Of a stretch of 64,000 nucleotides of DNA, positions 16,727-26,591 are shown piece by piece (position 1 is the stretch's first letter; each line of letters starts with the position of its first letter). Made by a program: the position numbers and the translations under genes. The notes below the pieces were generated by a model. That model ran no database searches, was not told the DNA's origin, and saw only the letters and a program-made list of their open reading frames with translations. The DNA comes from Pseudoxanthomonas broegbernensis. GTDB taxonomy: Bacteria; Pseudomonadota; Gammaproteobacteria; Xanthomonadales; Xanthomonadaceae. The DNA is taken from NCBI RefSeq assembly GCF_014202435.1, contig NZ_JACHGU010000002.1, forward strand, positions 620,001 to 684,000. The letters run 5' to 3'.

Positions 16727-18568
16727 ATGCTCGAATTTCCCCGCTGGAAATATTTCGTCATCCTGCTGGTGCTGGTGGTCAGCGCGCTGTACTCGCTGCC
16801 CAACGTCTACCAGAACGACTATGCCGTGCAGATCACCGCCAACCGCGGCGCCAGCCTGGACGAGGCCCTGCGCGACCGCGTGGAAGGCGACCTGAAGGAA
16901 GCGGGCCTGGTGCCCAAGTCGGTGGCCATCGAGGGCGACAGCCTGATGGTGCGCCTGACCGACCCCGAGGCGCAGACCCTGGCCGCCGACACCCTGCGCA
17001 CCGGCCTGGGCGAGAACCACACCGTCGCCCTGAACCTGGCCTCCAACGTGCCGGACTGGCTGGACATGCTGGGCGCCAAGCCCATGGTCCTGGGCTTGGA
17101 CCTGCAGGGCGGCGTGCACTTCGTGCTGCAGGTCGACCAGAAGGCCGCGCTGGAGAAGCGCGTGGACGCCTACGTCGAAGACGTGCGCGTGACCCTGCGC
17201 GACAACCGCATCCGCTACACCGCGGTGGACCGCCGCGCCGACCACGGCATCGGCGTGTCGCTGGCCTCCGACGCCGACCCGGCGCGGGCCCGCGAACTGC
17301 TGACCAAGGCCATGCCGGCCCTGGGCGTGAACATCCAGGGCAACCGCCTCACCGTGGTGATCCCGGAGGCGGAGCTGACCCAGATCGCCGGCTCGGCGAT
17401 CGAGCAGAACATCACCACCCTGCGCAACCGCGTCAACCAGTTGGGCGTGGCCGAGCCGATCATCCAGCGCCAGGGCAACGACCGCATCGTGGTGCAGTTG
17501 CCGGGCGTGCAGGACACGGCCGAGGCCAAGCGCATGATCGGCGCCACCGCCACCCTGGAATACCGCGCGGTGATCGACGGCAACGCTTACGACGCCCTGT
17601 CCACCGGCCGGGTGCCGCCGGAAGCGAAGATCTACTACCGCCGCGACGGCAGCCCGGTGCTGCTGAGCAAGCGCGTGATCGTCACCGGCGACCAGATGGT
17701 GGCCGCCACCAGCGCCATCGACCAGAACGGGCAGCCGGCGGTCAGCGTGACCCTGAACAACGTCGGCGGCGACCGCATGTTCGACTTCACCAGCCAGAGC
17801 GTGGGCAAGCCGATGGCGGTGGTGTACACCGAGCGCATCCCCCAGGTGACCACGGTCAACGGCGAGGAGGTGCGCAGCTTCCGGGTCAAGGAAGAGGTCA
17901 TCTCGGTGGCCAACATCAACGGCGTGTTCGGCAAGAACTTCCAGACCACCGGCCTGGAGAAGGGCGAGGCCGACGACCTGGCCAAGCTGCTGCGCGCCGG
18001 CTCGCTGGCCGCGCCGATGGACTTCGTCGAGGAGCGCATCGTCGGCCCCAGCCTGGGCAAGGAGAACGTGGAGCGCGGCGTGACCGCGGTGCTGTACGCG
18101 TTCCTGTTCACCCTGGTGTTCTTCGGCGTGTACTACCGCATGTTTGGCGTGCTCACCGGCCTGGCGCTGCTGTTCAACCTGCTGATCGTGGTGGCGGTGA
18201 TGTCGCTGTTCGGCGCGACCATGACCCTGCCGGGCTTCGCCGGCCTGGCCCTGTCCATTGGCCTGTCGGTGGACGCCAACGTGCTGATCAACGAGCGCAT
18301 CCGCGAGGAACTGCGCGCCGGCGTGCCGCCCAAGGCGGCCATCGCCGGCGGCTACGAGAAGGCGTCCGGCACCATCCTGGACGCCAACCTCACCGCCATC
18401 CTCGCCGGCGTGGCGTTGTACGCCTTCGGCACCGGCCCGCTCAAGGGCTTCGCGGTGACCATGGTTGTCGGCATCATCGCCTCGATGTTCACCGCGATCA
18501 CCGTGTCGCGTGCGCTGGCGGTGCTGATCTACGCGCGCCGCAAGAAGCTCAAGTCCCTGGCCATCTGA
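16727..18568 (+). CDS. secD: Protein translocase subunit SecD
   Basis: SecD (613 aa, E. coli 615) uses the proton-motive force with SecF to complete export of proteins through SecYEG. The start MLEFPRWKYFVILLVL was chosen over an in-frame codon at 16691, since it matches the family and the upstream part is a hairpin region. Membrane helix 1 is followed by the periplasmic P1 domain, with GLDLQGGVHFVLQVD near residue 125. The C-terminal five helices contain LGKENVERGV and ANVLINERIREE. Confidence 0.97.
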   Translation: MLEFPRWKYFVILLVLVVSALYSLPNVYQNDYAVQITANRGASLDEALRDRVEGDLKEAGLVPKSVAIEGDSLMVRLTDPEAQTLAADTLRTGLGENHTVALNLASNVPDWLDMLGAKPMVLGLDLQGGVHFVLQVDQKAALEKRVDAYVEDVRVTLRDNRIRYTAVDRRADHGIGVSLASDADPARARELLTKAMPALGVNIQGNRLTVVIPEAELTQIAGSAIEQNITTLRNRVNQLGVAEPIIQRQGNDRIVVQLPGVQDTAEAKRMIGATATLEYRAVIDGNAYDALSTGRVPPEAKIYYRRDGSPVLLSKRVIVTGDQMVAATSAIDQNGQPAVSVTLNNVGGDRMFDFTSQSVGKPMAVVYTERIPQVTTVNGEEVRSFRVKEEVISVANINGVFGKNFQTTGLEKGEADDLAKLLRAGSLAAPMDFVEERIVGPSLGKENVERGVTAVLYAFLFTLVFFGVYYRMFGVLTGLALLFNLLIVVAVMSLFGATMTLPGFAGLALSIGLSVDANVLINERIREELRAGVPPKAAIAGGYEKASGTILDANLTAILAGVALYAFGTGPLKGFAVTMVVGIIASMFTAITVSRALAVLIYARRKKLKSLAI

Positions 18569-18584
18569 GGGAAGGAACCAGAAC

Positions 18585-19550
18585 ATGAAGATCTTTCCCC
18601 TGACCCTGATCCCCCACGACCCGCGCATCGGCTTCATGAGGATGCGCTGGGTGGCGATGGCCGCCGCGGCGCTGCTGTGCGTCGCCTCGGTCGCCGGCAT
18701 CGCCATCCATGGCTTCAACTACGCACTGGACTTCACCGGCGGCACCGTGGTGGAGGTCCGCTTCGAGCATTCGGCCAGCGTCGACGACGTGCGCGAGCGC
18801 GTCGCCCACGCCGGCTACGAAGGCGCGCAGGTGCAGAACTTCGGCAGCGGCAGCGACCTGCTGGTGCGCCTGCAGCCGCGCGATGGCCAGACCACCACCG
18901 ATGCCAACAACCGCACCGCCCAGGAAGTGATGGCCGCGGTGGACACGCCGGAGAACAGGGCCACCTTGCTGCGCACCGAGTTCGTCGGTCCGCAGGTGGG
19001 CAAGGAACTGGCGATGAACGGCCTGTACGCGGCGATCTTCGTGGTGGTCGGCTTCCTGATCTACATCGGCTTCCGCTTCGAGTTCAAGTTCGCCGTGTCG
19101 GCCACGCTGACCACGATGTTCGACGTGCTGGTGGTGGCCGGCTACTTCGCCTGGAGCGGACGCGAGTTCGACCTGACCGTGCTGGCCGGCCTGCTGTCGG
19201 TGATGGGCTTCTCGATCAACGACACCATCGTGGTGTTCGACCGCGTGCGCGAGAACTTCCGCAGCCTGCGGGCGGACCCGGACGAGGTGTTCGACCGCTC
19301 CATCAACCAGACCCTGTCGCGCACCATCATCACCTCGGTGGTGTTCTTCCTGTCGGTGCTGGCGCTGTACCTGTACGGCGGCGGCTCGCTGGAAGGGCTG
19401 GCGCTGAGCCAGATGATCGGCGCGGTGATCGGCACCCTGTCCTCGATCTTCATCGCCTGCCCGCTGCTGACCCTGGGCTTCCTGAAGGTCACCAAGCAGG
19501 ACCTGCTGCCCAAGGCCAAGGACGAGGCCGCGCTGGCCCGCCGGCCGTAA
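18585..19550 (+). CDS. secF: Protein translocase subunit SecF
   Basis: SecF (321 aa, E. coli 323) begins MKIFPLTLIPHDPRIGFMRMRW and has the family motif FTGGTVVEVRF in its periplasmic part. Six membrane helices are expected, with VGPQVGKEL, SINDTIVVFDRVREN and RTIITS seen in the C-terminal half. It starts 16 bases after the secD stop. A strong terminator follows, ending the tgt-yajC-secDF unit. Confidence 0.97.
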   Translation: MKIFPLTLIPHDPRIGFMRMRWVAMAAAALLCVASVAGIAIHGFNYALDFTGGTVVEVRFEHSASVDDVRERVAHAGYEGAQVQNFGSGSDLLVRLQPRDGQTTTDANNRTAQEVMAAVDTPENRATLLRTEFVGPQVGKELAMNGLYAAIFVVVGFLIYIGFRFEFKFAVSATLTTMFDVLVVAGYFAWSGREFDLTVLAGLLSVMGFSINDTIVVFDRVRENFRSLRADPDEVFDRSINQTLSRTIITSVVFFLSVLALYLYGGGSLEGLALSQMIGAVIGTLSSIFIACPLLTLGFLKVTKQDLLPKAKDEAALARRP

Positions 19551-19574
19551 GGCCCGCGTCGCGGCGCAAACGCA

Positions 19575-19603
19575 GAAGCCGCCCTCGGGGCGGCTTCTTC
19601 TTT
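19575..19603 (+). terminator. Rho-independent terminator after secF
   Basis: Perfect 10-base stem GAAGCCGCCC / GGGCGGCTTC with loop TCG, followed by TTCTTT. It is placed 25 bases downstream of the secF stop. Confidence 0.85.
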
Positions 19604-19761
19604 GGGCCCCTCGCTGCCGCGATGGCGGACGGTGGATGCCTTCCGAGGTACACGCAGCCGAAGTACGCGCAGCCCGCCGCCGCCGCCGTTGCCGTTCGAT
19701 GGGGGTCGGCGCGGGGTATGGGCCGCGCGGAGGGCGCCTTGCGGCGCTCTCCTGGGAGGGC

Positions 19762-20586
19762 TCAGTTGAACGCGGCGGCGTAGCCGGTGTTGACCACCAG
19801 TTTTTGCAGCTCGTCGGCGACCTTGACGTTGGCGGCGATGATCTGCCGCGCCTCGGGGCCGCGCTCGTCCAGGCGCGGGGTGCCCGCGCCGCGGAAATCG
19901 CAGACCCGGCCGCCGGCCTCGCGCACCAGCAGCACGCCGGCGGCGATGTCCCACGCCTTCAGCCCGGCCTCGAAGTAGGCGTCCAGGCGGCCGCAGGCCA
20001 CGTAGGCCAGGTCCAGCGCGGCCGAGCCGGTGCGGCGCACGTCCTCGGCCTGCACCAGCAGCGAATCCATGCACTTGAGCTGGGCGCTCGCGCGGGCGCG
20101 CTCGCGCGGCGGGAAGCCGGTGCCGACCACGGTGCCGGCCAGGTCCTTGCGGTCCGCGACGCGGATGCGCTTGTCGTTGAGCACCGCGCCGCTGCCGCGG
20201 CTGGCGGTGAACAGTTCGTTGCGCAGCGGGTCGAAGATCACCGCGTCGATCGGCTCGCCGTTGTCGACCAGGGCGATGGAGACGCAGTAGTGCGGGAACC
20301 CGCGCAGGTAGTTGCTGGTGCCGTCCAGCGGGTCGATCACCCACTGGAAACGGCTCTGGCGGCCCGGCTGGTGGCCGCCTTCCTCGCCGAGCACGCCGTA
20401 CTCGGGATAGGCGCGGCGCAGTTCCTTCACGATCGCCTTCTCCGCATCCGCGTCGACCTCGCTGGCGTAGTCCATGCGCTGCTTCTGGACCACGTTGAGC
20501 GCATCGAGGCGGTTGATGCTGCGTAGCAGGACATTGCCGCCTAGGCGGGCGGCCTTGACCATGACGTTGACGGCGGGCTTGAGCAT
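19762..20586 (-). CDS. suhB: Inositol-1-monophosphatase family protein SuhB
   Basis: A 274-residue Mg-dependent phosphatase of the IMPase family, close to E. coli SuhB (267 aa). Metal-binding motifs are visible: LGEEGG, the [15 protein letters not shown] box near residues 80-95 and the C-terminal [16 protein letters not shown]. Besides inositol phosphate hydrolysis, E. coli SuhB takes part in ribosomal RNA antitermination with the Nus factors. The ATG at 20586 ([18 protein letters not shown]) fits the family start. It is divergent from trmJ with 94 bases between. Confidence 0.94.
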   Translation of the reverse strand: MLKPAVNVMVKAARLGGNVLLRSINRLDALNVVQKQRMDYASEVDADAEKAIVKELRRAYPEYGVLGEEGGHQPGRQSRFQWVIDPLDGTSNYLRGFPHYCVSIALVDNGEPIDAVIFDPLRNELFTASRGSGAVLNDKRIRVADRKDLAGTVVGTGFPPRERARASAQLKCMDSLLVQAEDVRRTGSAALDLAYVACGRLDAYFEAGLKAWDIAAGVLLVREAGGRVCDFRGAGTPRLDERGPEARQIIAANVKVADELQKLVVNTGYAAAFN

Positions 20587-20680
20587 GGCGAAGGTTCCCG
20601 GAAAGGGCAGGGGGAGGCGCGGACGAAGGAAAAGAGCGGACCGGCGCGCAAGGCCGGCCGCGCAGTTTACCATTTGCGCC

Positions 20681-21472
20681 ATGTCCGCTTCCGCATCGCA
20701 CGGCCCGGCAGGCCGCATCCGCATCGTCCTGGTCGGCACCCAGCATCCCGGCAACATCGGCGCGGCCGCGCGCGCGATGAAGACCATGGGCTTGTCGAGG
20801 CTGGTCCTGGTGGCGCCGGAGAAGCCGCTGGACGAAGCCGCCTACCGGCGTTCGGCCGGCGCCGAGGACGTGCTGGGCCAGGCGCCGGTCCTCGCCACCC
20901 TGGCCGAGGCGGTGGCCGACTGCCGCCTGGTGCTGGGCTGCACCGCGCGCAGCCGCCGGGTGCGGCTGGAGGAACTGGAGCCGTCCGCGGCCGCGGGCCG
21001 CTTGCTGGACCTGGCCGCCGAGGGGCCGGTGGCGCTGGTGTTTGGGCGCGAGCGCACCGGGCTGACCAACGAGGAACTGCAGTTGTGCCATGCCTCGGTC
21101 CACATCGCCTCGGACCCGGAGTTCAGCTCGCTCAACCTGGCCGCGGCGGTGCAGGTGCTGGCCTACGAGGTCCGGCGCGCGCTGCTGGGGGCGGCGCCGG
21201 CGCAGGCGCCATCGCCGCGAAGCGACGAGCAGCCGGCGACCCACGAGCAGGTGGAGGGCTTCTTCGCCCAGCTCGCCGACACCCTTGACGCGATCGACTT
21301 CCACAAGGGGCGCGCGCCGGACTCGGCCATGCGCAAGCTGCGCCGGTTGTTCCTGCGCACCGACCTGACCGTGCACGAGGTGCGCCTGCTGCGCGGCGTG
21401 CTGGCCGATGCGCAGCGCATGGCGCGGCTGGCCCGGGAGGCCGGGAACGCACATCCGCCGCTGTCCCCCTGA
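20681..21472 (+). CDS. trmJ: tRNA (cytidine/uridine-2'-O-)-methyltransferase TrmJ
   Basis: A 263-residue SPOUT-class methyltransferase that 2'-O-methylates position 32 in the anticodon loop of several tRNAs. The N-terminal motif [20 protein letters not shown], the knot segment [13 protein letters not shown] and [15 protein letters not shown] are diagnostic. The C-terminal helical extension ([24 protein letters not shown]) distinguishes TrmJ from shorter TrmL. The start was set at the ATG at 20681, as the in-frame upstream region is antisense to suhB. Confidence 0.95.
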   Translation: MSASASHGPAGRIRIVLVGTQHPGNIGAAARAMKTMGLSRLVLVAPEKPLDEAAYRRSAGAEDVLGQAPVLATLAEAVADCRLVLGCTARSRRVRLEELEPSAAAGRLLDLAAEGPVALVFGRERTGLTNEELQLCHASVHIASDPEFSSLNLAAAVQVLAYEVRRALLGAAPAQAPSPRSDEQPATHEQVEGFFAQLADTLDAIDFHKGRAPDSAMRKLRRLFLRTDLTVHEVRLLRGVLADAQRMARLAREAGNAHPPLSP

Positions 21473-21498
21473 ACGGCTTTCCGCTAGGCTTCGCGGAT

Positions 21499-22449
21499 AT
21501 GGAACGGGTTGGATTTTCGTCCGGCGTGCGCAGGGGTATCCAGGCCGTATGCTGGGTGCTGCTGGCCGCCCTCTTGCCGATGGCGCCGCATGCGCGGGCG
21601 TCCGAGGACTCGCACGTGCTGGTGCTGGGACGGATCAGCGACGATCCCCGCGCCCACTACGACCAGCTCAAGGCCCTGCTCGATTACGTGGTGCCGCGCA
21701 TGCGCGAGGTGGGCATCACCGAAGGGCGGGTGCTGATGGCGCGCGACGCCCAGCAGATGGCCAGCTACCTGCGCCGCGGCCGGGTCGACTGGGTGACCGA
21801 GACCGCCAGCACCGCGGTGCAGTTGCAGCAGCGCGCCGACGCCCGGCTGCTGCTGCTGACCGAGCGCAACGGCGTCAGCCGGTACCGCACGGTGTTCTTC
21901 GCCCGCCGCGAAAGCCCGGTGCAAGACCTGGCCGGCCTGCGCGGCCACACCCTGGCGCTGCAGAGCATCGCCTCCACCAGCGCCTACCAGGTGCCCATGA
22001 TCACCCTGCTCGAGGCGGGGCTCACGCCCGAGATCCTGCTCGGCCCCGGCGACCAGCCCGCGGCCGACCGGGTGGGCTACGTGTTCGCCCGCTCGGAACT
22101 GAACATCTCGGCATGGGTGCACAAGCGCATGGTCGACGCCGGCGCGATCAGCGACCTGGACTGGAACGACCCGGAGCGGGTGCCGCCCGCGTTCAAGCCC
22201 TTCCTGAAGGTCATCCACCAGACGCCCACCTACCCGCGGGCGCTGGAACTGGTGCGCGCCGACATGCCCGTGGAGGTGGAGGCGCGCCTGCGCGAGGTGC
22301 TCCTGCAGGCGTCCCGGGACCCGGCCGCCGCGCCGGCGCTGCGCCTGTTCTTCAACACCTCGCGCTTCCTGCCGCTGGACGATGAGGTCCGGCGTTCGCT
22401 GGCGGGCCTGCGCGAAGGCGCCGCACGCGTGCACGCGGAGGTCGAATGA
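21499..22449 (+). CDS. PhnD-like periplasmic substrate-binding protein
   Basis: A 316-residue protein with an N-terminal signal sequence (AVCWVLLAALLPMAPHARAS, cleavage likely after ARA). It has the PhnD / phosphate-phosphonate binding fold: VLGRISDDPRAHYDQLKALLDYV, then a Thr/Ser-rich loop and GHTLALQSIASTSAYQVP near residue 150. No ABC permease or ATPase lies nearby. Its stop overlaps the ATG of the GGDEF-EAL gene (ATGA at 22446-22449), so it likely acts as the periplasmic sensor part of a c-di-GMP signalling pair rather than in uptake. That role is inferred from context. Confidence 0.85.
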   Translation: MERVGFSSGVRRGIQAVCWVLLAALLPMAPHARASEDSHVLVLGRISDDPRAHYDQLKALLDYVVPRMREVGITEGRVLMARDAQQMASYLRRGRVDWVTETASTAVQLQQRADARLLLLTERNGVSRYRTVFFARRESPVQDLAGLRGHTLALQSIASTSAYQVPMITLLEAGLTPEILLGPGDQPAADRVGYVFARSELNISAWVHKRMVDAGAISDLDWNDPERVPPAFKPFLKVIHQTPTYPRALELVRADMPVEVEARLREVLLQASRDPAAAPALRLFFNTSRFLPLDDEVRRSLAGLREGAARVHAEVE

Positions 22450-24572
22450 AGTTCCGGCTCGGCCTGCAGGCCCGCTTCCTGCTGGCCATGGCGCTGGTGC
22501 TGGCGGTGGTCATGGCGCTGCTGCTGTTGCTGCTGCACCGGCAGAACCTGGTGCAGCGCGAGTCGCAGGCGATCAGCAGCCGGGTCATGCACCAGATGGT
22601 GGACGACTATCTGCATTCGCACGGCCGCTCGGTCGCCGAGCACCTGGCCGAAAGCCTGGCCAACCCGCTGTACTACCTCGACCTGGACGCCATCGGCAGG
22701 ATCCTGCGCGACAACCGGCGCGACGGCTTGATCCAGTACTTGCTGGTCTTCGACAGGCACGGCCGCCTGGTCCACGACGGCACGCCCGAAATAGAGGGCT
22801 ACGGCGGGGCGATGGACGACCCGCTGGCGGCCGGCGCCTTGGCCGCCGAGCGGACGGTGAGCCAGGATTCGCCGCAGGTGCTGGAGATGTCCGCGCCGAT
22901 CCGGGTGGGCAGCGAACGCATCGGTGGCGTGCGTGTGGGATTGTCGATGCAGGTCGCGCACGGCTACGAGCAGCGCAGCGCCGAGCGCCTGCGTGCGCGG
23001 GTCGAGGAACTGGCCCGCCGCCACCAGGGCTGGGTGGCGCTGATGCTGCTGCTGCTGCTGGGGGTGGCGATGCTGGCCGCGCTGTACGTGCAGCGCATTC
23101 TGGTGCATCCCATCCGCCAGTTGGCGGCGGCCGCGCGCCGGATCGAGGCCGGCGACTACAGCGTGCGCAGCCAGGGCAGCGCACGCAACGACGAACTGGG
23201 CGACCTGGTCCGCGCCTTCGACCGGATGAGCGAGAGCGTGGCCCGCCACGACCGCGACGTGCGGCGCATGGCCTATACCGACGCGCTCACCGGGCTGACC
23301 AACCGCCTGGCCTTCCGCGAGAACCTGGACCACCGGCTGATGCGGCTGCGCGGCTCCGGCCGCCAGTTGGCGCTGCTGTTCGCCGACATCGACGACTTCA
23401 AGCGGGTCAACGACACCCTCGGCCACGAGGCCGGGGACGAGGCCCTGCTGCAGTTCGCCAACCGCATCGCCGAGGCGGTGGGCAGGTACGGCGGCGACGA
23501 TGCGCTGCTGGCGCGGTTCGGCGGCGACGAGTTCGTGATCCTGATCCAGGAGGGCGAGGTGCGTTCCGCCGCCACCCGCCTGGCCGAGGTGCTGGTGGCC
23601 GAGCTGCGGCGCCCGCTGGACATCCACGACCGGCAGGTGTTCCTGGGTACCTCCATCGGCATCACCCTGTTCCCCGAGGACGCCTCCAGCGCCACCGCGC
23701 TGATGAAGAACGGCGACATCGCCATGTACCAGGCCAAGGTCGCCGGCAAGAACGGCTTCCGCTTCTACAGCCGGGCCATGGACCACGCGGTGGAGCGCCG
23801 CGTGCACATGGAGCAGGAACTGCGCGGGGCCTGGGAGCGCGGCGAGCTGAGCGTGGTCTACCAGCCGGTGTGCCGGACCAGTGACGGCCGCGTGGTCGGC
23901 GCCGAGGCGCTGCTGCGCTGGCAGCACCCGATGCTGGGCATGATCGCGCCGTCGGTGTTCATCGACGTGGCCGAGCAGAGCGGCCTGATCGAGCAGATCG
24001 GCCCGCGCGTGCTGCACGTGGCCTGCACCGAGGCGGTGCGCTGGATGGACCTGGACAGCGGCGAGCGGCTGTTCGTCTCGGTCAACGTATCGCCGCGCCA
24101 GTTGCGCCGCGGCGACCTGCCGGACGTGGTGGCCGACTGCCTGCGCGAGACCGGCCTGCCGGCCTCCTGCCTGCACCTGGAGCTGACCGAGACCTCGGTG
24201 ATCAGCGACGAGCTGCAGGCCGCGGCCTTGCTGGCGCGGCTGCACAGCACCGGGGTGAAGGTCTGGCTGGACGATTTCGGCACCGGCTTCTCCGGCCTGA
24301 GCCACCTGCGCCGGGTGCCGGTGGACGGGGTCAAGATCGACCGCAGCTTCGTGGCCGACCTGCAGCGCGACCCTGACGACCTGGCCCTGACCACCGCGAT
24401 CATCGCCATGGCGCACTCGCTGGGGATCACGGTGGTGGCCGAGGGCGTGGAGAAGGAGGCGCAGTACAACCTGCTGGCCGAGCGCGGCTGCGACCTGGTC
24501 CAGGGCTACTGGCTCAGCCACCCGGTCAGCGCCAGCGAGTTCGCCCATTTGCTGACGCAGCGCATGCGCTGA
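22446..24572 (+). CDS. Membrane GGDEF-EAL c-di-GMP signalling protein with HAMP domain
   Basis: A 708-residue inner membrane protein. Helix 1 covers residues 10-31, a periplasmic sensor of about 165 residues follows, helix 2 covers about 197-215 and then a HAMP linker (HPIRQLAAAARRIEAGDY). The GGDEF domain has an intact RFGGDEF (359-363), so cyclase activity is possible. The EAL domain has EAL at 487-489, LELTE, DDFGTG and AEGVE, which suggests an active phosphodiesterase. Which activity dominates cannot be told. It is translationally coupled to the PhnD-like gene before it. Confidence 0.94.
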   Translation: MKFRLGLQARFLLAMALVLAVVMALLLLLLHRQNLVQRESQAISSRVMHQMVDDYLHSHGRSVAEHLAESLANPLYYLDLDAIGRILRDNRRDGLIQYLLVFDRHGRLVHDGTPEIEGYGGAMDDPLAAGALAAERTVSQDSPQVLEMSAPIRVGSERIGGVRVGLSMQVAHGYEQRSAERLRARVEELARRHQGWVALMLLLLLGVAMLAALYVQRILVHPIRQLAAAARRIEAGDYSVRSQGSARNDELGDLVRAFDRMSESVARHDRDVRRMAYTDALTGLTNRLAFRENLDHRLMRLRGSGRQLALLFADIDDFKRVNDTLGHEAGDEALLQFANRIAEAVGRYGGDDALLARFGGDEFVILIQEGEVRSAATRLAEVLVAELRRPLDIHDRQVFLGTSIGITLFPEDASSATALMKNGDIAMYQAKVAGKNGFRFYSRAMDHAVERRVHMEQELRGAWERGELSVVYQPVCRTSDGRVVGAEALLRWQHPMLGMIAPSVFIDVAEQSGLIEQIGPRVLHVACTEAVRWMDLDSGERLFVSVNVSPRQLRRGDLPDVVADCLRETGLPASCLHLELTETSVISDELQAAALLARLHSTGVKVWLDDFGTGFSGLSHLRRVPVDGVKIDRSFVADLQRDPDDLALTTAIIAMAHSLGITVVAEGVEKEAQYNLLAERGCDLVQGYWLSHPVSASEFAHLLTQRMR

Positions 24573-24637
24573 CGTAACGGCGCCGGGATTCGCGGCTTTC
24601 GGGCGGGGCCGCCGCCCTGTCGTTGCAGGGGTGCCGC

Positions 24638-25294
24638 TCAGCCCGGCCGCAAGCGCTGCCACGCGTGCGCGGCCAGCTCGGCGAGCTGCTCGGACAGCAG
24701 GCCCATCGCCAGCAGGCCGGCGGCGGTGGCGATCCATAGCGCCAGCAGCAGCGCGCCGTCGCGCTCGATCAACGCCAGCGCATAGAGCAGCAGCACGCCA
24801 GCGAACAGGTAGTTGGTCATCGGCAGGGGCAGGGCGAGCAGGATGCCAAGCAGCACCAGCAGCAGCCCGGTGAACGCGTTGGCGAGGCGGCTGCCGGTCA
24901 ACCGCGGCAGGCGGGGCCGCACCAGGTGTTCCAGCCGCGCCAGCCACGGTGCGATGCGGTTGCAGAAGCGGGCCATGGTGCGCCGCCGCGGTCCGCGCCG
25001 GCCGATGAAGCCCGGCAGCCAGGGACGCGCCAGGCCGACCAGCAACTGCAGGCCGATCAGGATCACCAGCGGCCCGCCCACCGCGCCGCCGACGCCGGGG
25101 ATGGGAACGAAGCCCGGCAGGATCGACACGAACAGGAACATCCCGAACGCGCTGTGGCGCAGGCCGGCCAGCAGGCTGTCCAGGTCCAGCAGCTCGTCCG
25201 GGTCGCCCTGGGCGAAGGTGCCCAGCAGGCGCGCGATGCCGTTGCCCGCCGGTGCGCCGGCAGGCCGGGAAGCGGGTTCAGACGGCGAGTTCAT
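24638..25294 (-). CDS. ExoD-family membrane protein
   Basis: A 218-residue protein starting MNSPSEPASRPAGAPAG. It has a soluble N-terminal part with DPDELLDLDSLLAGLRHSAFG, then hydrophobic segments including FVSILPGFVPIPGVG and ITNYLF-like PMTNYLFAGVLLL. The PGxPxxG-type helix and overall plan fit the ExoD family, first described in rhizobial exopolysaccharide synthesis, whose biochemical role is unclear. Its start overlaps the end of the preceding CNNM gene by 17 bases, so the two form one unit. Confidence 0.8.
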   Translation of the reverse strand: MNSPSEPASRPAGAPAGNGIARLLGTFAQGDPDELLDLDSLLAGLRHSAFGMFLFVSILPGFVPIPGVGGAVGGPLVILIGLQLLVGLARPWLPGFIGRRGPRRRTMARFCNRIAPWLARLEHLVRPRLPRLTGSRLANAFTGLLLVLLGILLALPLPMTNYLFAGVLLLYALALIERDGALLLALWIATAAGLLAMGLLSEQLAELAAHAWQRLRPG

Positions 25295-26591
25295 CTTCCC
25301 GGGCCGACAGACGGGTGAGCAGCAGCTTGTCGATGCGCGCGCCATCCAGGTCCACCACCTCGATGCGCCAGCCGGCCCAGTCGAAATGCTCGCCCACGTG
25401 CGGGATGCGGCCGAAGTGCGCGATGCACATGCCGGCCAGGGTGTGGTAGTCGCCGTCCTCGGCGTCGGGCAGGGCGGCGCCGTCCATCAGTTCGCGCAGG
25501 TCCTCGGTCGGCAGGGTGCCGCCGACCAGCAGCGAGCCGTCGTCGCGGGTGCTCACCAGGGCGTCGTCGTCGGCGTTCTCCACCGCCTGCAGGCGCCCGA
25601 CGATGGCGCCCATCAGGTCGCTGACCGTGACCACGCCCTGGATCTCGCCGTACTCGTCCACCACCAGGGCCATGGACTGCTGTTCCTCGCGGAAGATCTC
25701 CAGCAGCTTCATCGCGTGGGTGGACTCGGATACGAACAGGGCGGGGCGCAACTGCCGGAACAGGCGCTCGGACAGCGAGGCGCCGGGTACGTGCAGCAGC
25801 GACTTGACCTCGAGGATGCCGGCCACGTCCTGGTCGCTGTCGCGGTAGACCGGATAACGCGAGAACTGCTGCTCGTGCATCGTCTCCAGGTTCTCCTCCA
25901 GCGGGGCGAGGATGTCGAGCCAGGCGATGCGGTTGCGCGGGGTCATCAGGCTGGCGGCGGTACGGTCGCCCAGGCGCATGACCCGGTTGACCATGTCGCG
26001 CTCGTGGGCGTCGATCACGCCCTGCTCGTGGCTCTCGGCCACCAGCATGCGGATCTCCTCCTCGCTGATCGTGCTGGCCTCCTGCTTGCCCAGGCCCAGC
26101 AGGCGCAGCATCAGGCGGGTGCTGGCGGCCAGCAGCGCCACCGCCGGCGCGGCCGCGCGCGCCAGCCAGCCCATCGGCAGGGCGACGATGCCGGCGATGC
26201 GCTCCGGCGCGGTGATCGCCACGCGCTTGGGTACCAGTTCGCCGAAGATCAGGGTCAGGAAGGTGATCAGCGCCACCGCGACGAACTTGCCCATCCCCGC
26301 CGCGTACGCGGACAGCGCAGGGATCGTCCCGGCGATCCAGTCGCCGATGGCCAGGCCGATGGCCTCGCCGCCGAACAGGCCGGTGAGGATGCCGATCAGG
26401 GTGATGCCGATCTGCACCGTGGACAGGAAGTTCTCGGGCCTTTCCGCCAGCGCCAGCGCCTTGGCCGCGCGCTTGCTGGCCTGGGCCATCTGCTTGAGCC
26501 GGCTCTTGCGCGAGGTCATCACCGACATCTCCGACATCGCGAAGAAGCCGTTGAGCAGGATCAGGGCCAGGACGATGAACAGCTCAACCAC
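25278..26591 (-). CDS. CNNM/CBS-domain membrane protein (hemolysin C/CorC-like)
   Basis: A 437-residue protein starting with GTG at 26591. The N-terminal DUF21/CNNM membrane domain holds LILLNGFFAMSEMSVM, QIGITLIGILTGLFGGEA and FGELVPKRVAI. Two CBS domains follow (from MTPRNRIAWLD to VVDEYGEIQGVVT), then a CorC_HlyC transporter-associated domain ending in WRIEVVDLDGARIDKLL. Related proteins such as YtfL and PaeA influence Mg2+ or polyamine handling. The exact substrate is unknown. It heads a two-gene unit with the ExoD-like gene. Confidence 0.92.
   Translation of the reverse strand: MVELFIVLALILLNGFFAMSEMSVMTSRKSRLKQMAQASKRAAKALALAERPENFLSTVQIGITLIGILTGLFGGEAIGLAIGDWIAGTIPALSAYAAGMGKFVAVALITFLTLIFGELVPKRVAITAPERIAGIVALPMGWLARAAAPAVALLAASTRLMLRLLGLGKQEASTISEEEIRMLVAESHEQGVIDAHERDMVNRVMRLGDRTAASLMTPRNRIAWLDILAPLEENLETMHEQQFSRYPVYRDSDQDVAGILEVKSLLHVPGASLSERLFRQLRPALFVSESTHAMKLLEIFREEQQSMALVVDEYGEIQGVVTVSDLMGAIVGRLQAVENADDDALVSTRDDGSLLVGGTLPTEDLRELMDGAALPDAEDGDYHTLAGMCIAHFGRIPHVGEHFDWAGWRIEVVDLDGARIDKLLLTRLSAREDELAV

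Noticed and set aside
22446-24572. Degenerate GGDEF domain
   Set aside because: The GGDEF motif and the surrounding Asp and Asn residues are intact, so inactivity is not supported.
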